Part shown: positions 6,083 to 10,414 of the stretch, piece after piece
How positions within the stretch are numbered: position 1 is the stretch's first letter
How the letters are laid out: every line of letters begins with the position of its first letter
NCBI GenBank assembly: GCA_030629485.1
Contig: DAOVOW010000038.1
Coordinates: 1 to 10,414, forward strand
Length of the DNA stretch: 10,414 bases
Source of the DNA: a bacterium
GTDB lineage: Bacteria; Zixibacteria; MSB-5A5; GN15; FEB-12
Reading direction: 5' to 3'
The notes under the pieces: generated by a model
The model's database searches: none
The model's input: only the letters and a program-made list of their open reading frames with translations
Told to the model about the DNA's origin: nothing
Translations under genes and position numbers: made by a program

Positions 6083-6586
6083 CTAACCAACAATGCCTTC
6101 TTCTGTTATATTAAATCTGCCATGCAAAAGCAACATATTTTTTTGCCCGCCCTTCGCGCTACCTGACGCGAAAACCTGAGCCGGTCGATCAAAGTCGTGC
6201 GTGTAAATGCGCGGCTTGCCGTCCTCTTTATCGGAAAGGTAGTCGATACGGACTGCATGGCCGAGCAAAACTAACGCCCTCGGCCATGTGATCTTAACGC
6301 GACTCAGCCGGCGTGGACGTAAACCATGAAAGCGCTGCGACAGACTGACCGCCCGCTTGACTGTTGCACGTGAAACATTCGCCCGCGCTGTGCGACCCTT
6401 TTTGCCCGTTGCGACAAACTCAACGTCTTGCCGAGAGCGCCAGACGTGACTGTAGCCCTTCTGACCAGAGCGTTTTTTATAGTCAATGCGATAGCGGGTC
6501 GGTGTCGACCGGCCAATCCAACCCATACGCCGGCGGCCCCTTTGCGTAAAAAAGACTTGATTCGCTTTAATCGGGTTACCGCCCAT
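6083..6586 (-). CDS. Basic uncharacterised phage protein (167 aa)
   Basis: No family is recognised with confidence. The N-terminal half (1-100) is strongly basic, with many R/K residues (RGRRR at 16-20, RRLSRVK at 92-98). The C-terminal domain (100-167) looks like a compact beta domain: ALVLLGHAVRIDYLSDKEDG (104-123), PRIYTHDFDRP (125-135) and MLLLHGRFNITEEGIVG (151-167). The 'idYlSDK-x-DG ... Y-x-H-x-F ... G-x-F-x-I-x-x-x-GI' pattern looks conserved, and I believe similar short proteins exist in uncultivated phages, without known function. There is no membrane span or signal. Its start (ATG 6586, GAAGG nearby) overlaps the upstream gene by 11 bases. Lying between membrane-protein genes, it may be a nucleic-acid-binding or assembly protein; that is inference. 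Confidence 0.82.
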   Translation of the reverse strand: MGGNPIKANQVFFTQRGRRRMGWIGRSTPTRYRIDYKKRSGQKGYSHVWRSRQDVEFVATGKKGRTARANVSRATVKRAVSLSQRFHGLRPRRLSRVKITWPRALVLLGHAVRIDYLSDKEDGKPRIYTHDFDRPAQVFASGSAKGGQKNMLLLHGRFNITEEGIVG

Positions 6587-7139
6587 AGCGCGCCTTCAAG
6601 GCCGGCAGCACAGCGAACAGTCCCACGCCGCCGATCACCAACCATTTAATTATCCCGCTAACATCACCGAACAGGCCAGGCCTTTCTTTGAGGGATTCCT
6701 GTAGAACGCTTTCCGAGATGCGTCCAGCCGTCACGCCGTCAATCATGCGCGAAATGTTCATCTGTTTTTTGATGTAGCCGCCGGCCCACAAGGCCGCCGC
6801 GACACCGCCGACAATAATGACGCCAGCGATCACGATAGGTATAAGACCTAAGCCCGACAGACCACTGGCGGTTCCAACGTCAGACACAAAGCGATCTACG
6901 CGCTCCGCAAAACGGCGTTGTGTTTCAGAAATGTTTTCTGACCAGTTAGGGCGTATCGTTTCCCACAGACGCGGGAAATCCCGAAACCAGCCCAACACCT
7001 CACGCGCTTGCTCGGCAGTGAAAAGACCCTGGGCGCGTCCCATCTTGAATCTTGCCCAGTCTTCTTTGGCTTGCTCAAAGATGTCGGGGAAACGATAAAA
7101 GGCTTCCCTGGCCGCTTCTGTTTCAAAAAAGGATGACAT
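6576..7139 (-). CDS. Two-span membrane protein with helical N-terminal domain (187 aa)
   Basis: Residues 1-85 are charged and helical with many aromatics (SSFFETEAAREAFYRF, WFRDFPRLWETIRPNW). A first membrane span lies at about 98-120 (LIPIVIAGVIIVGGVAAALW), a short soluble stretch at 121-160, and a second span at about 162-182 (GIIKWLVIGGVGLFAVLPAL) followed by the basic end KARYGR. The motif LSGLGL directly precedes the first span. No family is recognised. Its ATG at 7139-7137 shares a base with the TAA of the upstream gene (TAATG), and its end overlaps the next gene by 11 bases, so it is tightly coupled. It is probably part of the virion membrane or a membrane-assembly factor. Confidence 0.83.
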   Translation of the reverse strand: MSSFFETEAAREAFYRFPDIFEQAKEDWARFKMGRAQGLFTAEQAREVLGWFRDFPRLWETIRPNWSENISETQRRFAERVDRFVSDVGTASGLSGLGLIPIVIAGVIIVGGVAAALWAGGYIKKQMNISRMIDGVTAGRISESVLQESLKERPGLFGDVSGIIKWLVIGGVGLFAVLPALKARYGR

Positions 7140-7882
7140 TATCTGCGCCGTCTTTTTTTCTTTGGCTTCGATTTGACAAAGCTGTCATAAAGAATGTAAC
7201 CGCCAATAGCCAGCATTCCGTATTTCAGAAAAGGCGAAGGCGCTACGGCAGCCGCCTCAACGAAAGTCGGCACAGTTTCGTCCTCAAACGTAATGCCCTG
7301 GACAGTCGGAGCGACAGTGACTATCGGTGCGGGTTCTTTCAAAGAGATGTCTTGCCCCGTCATTGGAGCACCGGCGCCGGTAATGCTTTTTGAAACAATA
7401 TCTGCACCCGCCACGACCTTAACATCGGTCGCTCTATAGGTAGCCCCTGACGGCGTGCGTAGACGCTCAATGACCCTGGGGGTGAATCCTTTTTGCCTAA
7501 ACAACACAGGAGAATCCCTGCGAATCTTTGTCTCGGCAAGCCTGATCGCCGTAGTGATTGCCGGCTGAATTAAGGTCGGCGGACGTGTTACACCGACAAG
7601 CGGCCTGATAGTCGTGACCACCTGAGTAATTGGATCGATAAATGCTGTCCTGCGCTGCATGAGTACCGGAGCGGGCGTCACGACTATAGGTTCGGGCGGT
7701 GGGGGTGTTGATATCCTAAGCGGCGCGACAAGTGTTCTTACCTTACCCAGTCCTGACAATTCAGTTCGGCGCGGCCCCCTGGTAAGCCTACGGGCAAAGC
7801 GCGGCGTCAGTGTGCAACCTGGGAAACGTCTCACCAAACCTTGACCAAGACCGGACGATTCCGTAATATCAACGTAGGCCAT
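7139..7882 (-). CDS. Proline-rich tail-anchored protein with polybasic C-terminus (247 aa)
   Basis: No family is recognised. Residues 1-50 are basic and contain SGLG twice (10-13 and 43-46). Residues 55-75 are proline-rich (TPPPPEPIVVTPAPV). The middle (76-210) is a mix of threonine-, proline- and valine-rich extended segments. One membrane span lies at about 215-233 (LKYGMLAIGGYILYDSF), preceded by SP and followed by KSKPKKKRRRR. Such a long basic end fixes the topology, placing the C-terminus on the cytoplasmic or virion-interior side, and could also bind DNA. The extended proline-rich region could span a periplasm or a gap between capsid and membrane. The gene is joined to both neighbours by TAATG. 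Confidence 0.82.
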   Translation of the reverse strand: MAYVDITESSGLGQGLVRRFPGCTLTPRFARRLTRGPRRTELSGLGKVRTLVAPLRISTPPPPEPIVVTPAPVLMQRRTAFIDPITQVVTTIRPLVGVTRPPTLIQPAITTAIRLAETKIRRDSPVLFRQKGFTPRVIERLRTPSGATYRATDVKVVAGADIVSKSITGAGAPMTGQDISLKEPAPIVTVAPTVQGITFEDETVPTFVEAAAVAPSPFLKYGMLAIGGYILYDSFVKSKPKKKRRRR

Positions 7883-8373
7883 TAGTGCCTCCTTGCGGGC
7901 GTCGGTTGCATTATGGTTCGCATGACCATAAAGCCGACCAGACCGAGACCAATTAAAACGACTGGCGAACTTAGAAGCTCAGAGACGCCAACGGGCGGTG
8001 CCGGCATCACCGCCGCTACCGCAGGTACACCAGGACGCGCAGGGACAGCTGGAGCAGGGGGAGTAACCGCCTGAAGAAGGCGCTGGCGAACTTTTTGAAA
8101 AGCACCAGGCGGTGCATTTTTCCATATAACAGAGTCAGCAGACCCCACCCTCAGATCGTTTTCCCAAGAGGCATTTATCCAATCAACAGCTTTTTGGTCG
8201 ACAGCCACCATGTTAGGCTCCCAACTCTCACCGACGCAAATCGGCTGTAGGCGATTCCAAGCAGGCCCGGTAGTCGGGGCACGGCCGAATAGTTTCTTAA
8301 AAGCGAAGGTGGCAACGGGTACGGCTAAGGGTGTTATTCCCAGACGACCAAGCTGTGAAACGTTTACGTACAT
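7882..8373 (-). CDS. Tail-anchored protein sharing its membrane segment with the upstream protein (163 aa)
   Basis: No family is recognised. Residues 1-30 contain a moderately hydrophobic segment (ITPLAVPVATFAFKKLFG). Residues 40-100 form a soluble region with several tryptophans (W39, W51, W65, W70, W84). Residues 103-130 are a proline/alanine linker. Residues 136-151, SPVVLIGLGLVGFMVM, are one membrane span followed by RTIMQPTPARRH. These 16 residues are identical to the membrane span of the transglutaminase-like protein encoded just upstream, and the linker before them is also Pro/Ala rich. The ATG at 8373 follows the upstream TAG by four bases, with AGGAAAGGAAG as ribosome binding region. 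It is probably a partner of the transglutaminase-like protein in the same membrane. Confidence 0.82.
   Translation of the reverse strand: MYVNVSQLGRLGITPLAVPVATFAFKKLFGRAPTTGPAWNRLQPICVGESWEPNMVAVDQKAVDWINASWENDLRVGSADSVIWKNAPPGAFQKVRQRLLQAVTPPAPAVPARPGVPAVAAVMPAPPVGVSELLSSPVVLIGLGLVGFMVMRTIMQPTPARRH
7921..7968 (-). repeat. Membrane-tail repeat, copy 2
   Basis: These 48 bases encode the same 16 residues as 8411-8458. The two copies match at 40 of 48 bases, and all eight differences are synonymous. Confidence 0.9.
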
Positions 8374-8377
8374 AGCT

Positions 8378-9550
8378 CTATCTTCCTTTCCTGGGTCGCA
8401 TGATACTTTGCATCACCATAAACCCGACCAGGCCGAGGCCAATCAACACAACCGGCGATTTCAACATCTCGGCCATGCCGGCCCGGGCCGCGGCTGGCGT
8501 TACTGGCGCCTGCACGAGACCAACGGGTAGAGCGGCGGCGGCCTCAGTCACCATTGTCCTTATCGTTTCTATTGGTTTTTCGCCGGTAGCAGCCGAATAG
8601 ACAGTACCGGCCACTTTCTTGACTCCGTCCCAGATTGAACCGAGAAATCTTTCAAGACTTTCGAGACCTGACATGGTTCCGATGGGTTTGGTTGACGGCC
8701 CCAGGTTGGCGGGCGCCCACGCCTGAAAGTCGACAATAGCTTCTCGAACCGGATCGACAATGAGTGGTTTGTCGGTTGGAAAGTTGCCCTCGTCAATGAC
8801 GCGCACATACGAAGCCACGTCCGCTTCATTGATAAGACCGGCCTGCCAGTTTCGCGTTAAAACGTTAAGCGTTTCCGCTCGAAATGCCGCTTGTGCCTGC
8901 CCGCGCGTGACCGGCAAGTGAGTAGGTAAAACGGCCATATTTGTCACCTTTCCCTTGTGATTGTAAACCCGTTCAACCGGAAACTTCGGCGGACGCCACC
9001 CGAACCCACGCTGCGGCTCTGTTGTGTCAGCCGCCCACCAACGACCTTTCGCGTAGATCTCCGGCCAAATGTGTAGCATATTGTCTTGTTCATGACCCAC
9101 CGTCCGAAAACGAGCCGGAATGCCAACAGCCAAAGCCATGCCAAGCAATAAAGCTGTATGGTCGTCACAGTCACCCATGCCCAGACGAAGGGTAACGAGG
9201 GGACTTTGTACCGTCTCAATGCCAACGGGGTCTTTTTGATAACGTATGTGAGAAGCAATCCAAGAATAAAGTTTTTTGGCTTCGGCAAGATGGTTCTTTG
9301 ATGGGACATCACGCAAAATCCGGCTTACAAATAACCTGAGCCTTTGATTTTTCAAGTCTTGTTCAATCAGCCTGGCCATCTCACTGAGCGTCATGTCAGT
9401 ACCGATGACGCTTTGTGGTATAGCCGCCAATCGAACCTTCATGGCCCATGAAAACGGCTTTTCCAGTTTCTTGTCAAGCGAAATAAGTCGATCACTGAAA
9501 AAAAGGTTGATTTGTCGGGTAAACTGCCATATTGGCAGAGAAGCGGTCAA
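8378..9550 (-). CDS. Transglutaminase-like cysteine enzyme with C-terminal membrane anchor (390 aa)
   Basis: Residues 85-180 carry the transglutaminase-like (papain-like) core. GMGDCDDHTALL gives catalytic C128, DNMLHIWPEIY gives H160, and GRWWAADTTEP gives D175: a complete Cys-His-Asp triad. Enzymes of this fold are peptidases, amidases or cross-linking transferases, and the substrate cannot be read from sequence. Residues 220-280 are a helical and mixed domain, 290-355 a flexible Ala-rich region, and 365-380 the membrane span SPVVLIGLGLVGFMVM followed by QSIMRPRKGR. The start is uncertain. TTG at 9550 overlaps the Rep TGA (TTGA) but lacks a clear Shine-Dalgarno sequence; the next ATG, at 9442, would remove 36 residues and spare the catalytic core. 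It is first after Rep and is followed four bases later by the gene with the same tail. Confidence 0.87.
   Translation of the reverse strand: MTASLPIWQFTRQINLFFSDRLISLDKKLEKPFSWAMKVRLAAIPQSVIGTDMTLSEMARLIEQDLKNQRLRLFVSRILRDVPSKNHLAEAKKLYSWIASHIRYQKDPVGIETVQSPLVTLRLGMGDCDDHTALLLGMALAVGIPARFRTVGHEQDNMLHIWPEIYAKGRWWAADTTEPQRGFGWRPPKFPVERVYNHKGKVTNMAVLPTHLPVTRGQAQAAFRAETLNVLTRNWQAGLINEADVASYVRVIDEGNFPTDKPLIVDPVREAIVDFQAWAPANLGPSTKPIGTMSGLESLERFLGSIWDGVKKVAGTVYSAATGEKPIETIRTMVTEAAAALPVGLVQAPVTPAAARAGMAEMLKSPVVLIGLGLVGFMVMQSIMRPRKGR
8411..8458 (-). repeat. Membrane-tail repeat, copy 1
   Basis: This encodes SPVVLIGLGLVGFMVM at the end of the transglutaminase-like protein. The residues are identical to those encoded at 7921-7968, with only synonymous base differences. 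Confidence 0.9.
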
Positions 9551-10414
9551 AATGGCATACTGTAAGGCGTATCACTGCCCTGCATTGCTTGCTCAATTTT
9601 GGTGAGAACGGCCCCTGTGTCGTCCTTTTCAAGCTGCCGGCGTAGATCATAATAGTCCAAAGCACAAGCATCGGCCAGGTCGCCGATCAGATCTGAATAA
9701 CGAAGCCGGCCCTGACACATAAAGCAAGTCAGCGCGCCTCCGGAGACGGTGATTGGCCTCACCTGGCCGTAGAAAACACCGCCAGCGCGCAGCCGGCGCG
9801 ATCCTTTTATCATATTGGCGTACTGGGCCAGGCGGACATAGCTGTCGGTCGCGGGCGGCTTGGCAATATACTTGACTACGTACTGAATTGAGTCTCTGAG
9901 GCTTTTCTTGCGGATATCGATCCCGAAGCTGTCGCCGGTGATCTTTGACCATTCATGGCGCAGCATTCGCACCGCTCGAAACGGCCCCCAGGTTAAGGCA
10001 TGGATATGCAGATTGTTGTTGTCTCGACCGACCTCGATGACGGCAAGCCAGCCGGCGCCCAACCAAATCCGACCGTCCTCACCTGGCTTGCGGCCAGCCC
10101 TCGGCCTACGTTTTTCCACCACTTTGCCTGACCGAGAGCGCCGACAGACATGCTTGCCAAAATAGAGGTTGAGCAAGTCTTTTGATTCTCGATAAAGTCG
10201 TTTAATGCCAACGCGATCCGGCAAGTCGTCACCGAACCGTTTCGAGGTGATCGTCAGGGTTACCTGAGACAAAATAAAGTTGGCCGGACTCTGCCGGCGC
10301 GCGCTTATCAGAGTGTCTTTGATTCGAGGATAGAGACGCTTCACATAGCGGCGGGCGCATGGCTCACAAATCCGAGACCGACAATGCTGTCTTATAAAAT
10401 AGCGCAGGTTGTCC
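9547..10414 (-). CDS. Rolling-circle (HUH) replication initiator, 5' end cut by window edge
   Basis: This is a Rep endonuclease that would nick the replication origin and join the strand ends through a tyrosine. Numbering from the right edge, 288 residues are visible. A cysteine cluster QHCRSRICEPCARRY (9-23: C11, C16, C19) looks like a zinc-binding N-terminus. FILSQVTLTI (46-55) is the likely motif I, NNLHIHALTWG (133-143) holds the HUH pair H136 and H138, and SIQYVVKYIAKP (175-186) holds Y178, K181 and Y182 of the tyrosine motif. A CFMCQG element follows near 230. The GTG at 10344 gives 265 residues but would exclude the cysteine cluster; the frame is open to the edge, so I place the start beyond 10414. 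One tyrosine motif with an HUH fits ssDNA phage or plasmid Reps. There is no helicase domain. Its TGA overlaps the next start as TTGA. Confidence 0.9.
   Translation of the reverse strand, partial: DNLRYFIRQHCRSRICEPCARRYVKRLYPRIKDTLISARRQSPANFILSQVTLTITSKRFGDDLPDRVGIKRLYRESKDLLNLYFGKHVCRRSRSGKVVEKRRPRAGRKPGEDGRIWLGAGWLAVIEVGRDNNNLHIHALTWGPFRAVRMLRHEWSKITGDSFGIDIRKKSLRDSIQYVVKYIAKPPATDSYVRLAQYANMIKGSRRLRAGGVFYGQVRPITVSGGALTCFMCQGRLRYSDLIGDLADACALDYYDLRRQLEKDDTGAVLTKIEQAMQGSDTPYSMPF

Noticed and set aside
6304..6645. Minus-strand frame of 113 codons overlapping the basic 167-residue protein
   Set aside because: It lies out of frame inside a better-supported gene, has no good start signal, and its arginine-rich product reflects base composition.
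1..10414. CRISPR array, tRNA, integrase or insertion sequence
   Set aside because: No regularly spaced direct repeats, cloverleaf-like sequence, tyrosine or serine recombinase motif, or transposase was seen.

Overview
The window reads as most, possibly all, of a small tailless bacteriophage genome, probably a circular single-stranded DNA phage with an icosahedral capsid and an internal membrane. Every supported gene lies on the minus strand, so genes are read from right to left. They are packed with TAATG, ATGA or near-zero junctions. No host housekeeping gene, tRNA, rRNA, CRISPR array, integrase, polymerase, terminase or packaging ATPase is visible. Good Shine-Dalgarno sequences (AGGAGG, AAAGGA, GAGGA) point to a bacterial host, but nothing identifies it further. 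Base composition is roughly balanced, slightly GC-rich.

Layout in transcription order. (1) 10414-9547: a rolling-circle HUH replication initiator. Its reading frame continues past the right edge and includes an N-terminal cysteine cluster. (2) 9550-6083: a membrane and virion-core module. It holds a transglutaminase-fold protein with a C-terminal membrane anchor, a second protein ending in the same 16-residue membrane segment, a proline-rich protein with a polybasic tail, a two-span membrane protein and a basic soluble protein. (3) 6065-5418: an arginine-rich protein with three predicted membrane spans and an acidic tail. (4) 5387-1886: the best major-capsid candidate, followed by six small beta-rich proteins that look like minor capsid, vertex or spike subunits. 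The only sizeable intergenic gap (99 bases) follows the capsid candidate and holds an 11-bp hairpin. (5) 1865-256: a membrane-anchored M15 peptidase and a 357-residue unrecognised protein. (6) 259-1: a small cysteine-containing protein cut by the left edge.

Inferred joint working: Rep drives rolling-circle replication. The arginine-rich protein would bind or neutralise the genome at the membrane. The tail-anchored proteins would sit in an internal virion membrane and include two enzymes, an M15 peptidoglycan hydrolase and a transglutaminase-like peptidase or cross-linker. The beta-rich cassette would build the shell and host-recognition structures. The nearest described architecture I can name is the FLiP type (Finnlakeviridae): a small circular ssDNA genome, an internal membrane and a Rep. 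The tandem series of small proteins here would differ from FLiP's single double-jelly-roll capsid protein. The main points for a second look are the identical membrane tail kept through synonymous-only change in two neighbouring genes, a recurring SGLG motif in several membrane-module proteins next to a transglutaminase-fold gene, the tail-anchor design shared by five proteins, and the hairpin after the capsid candidate.
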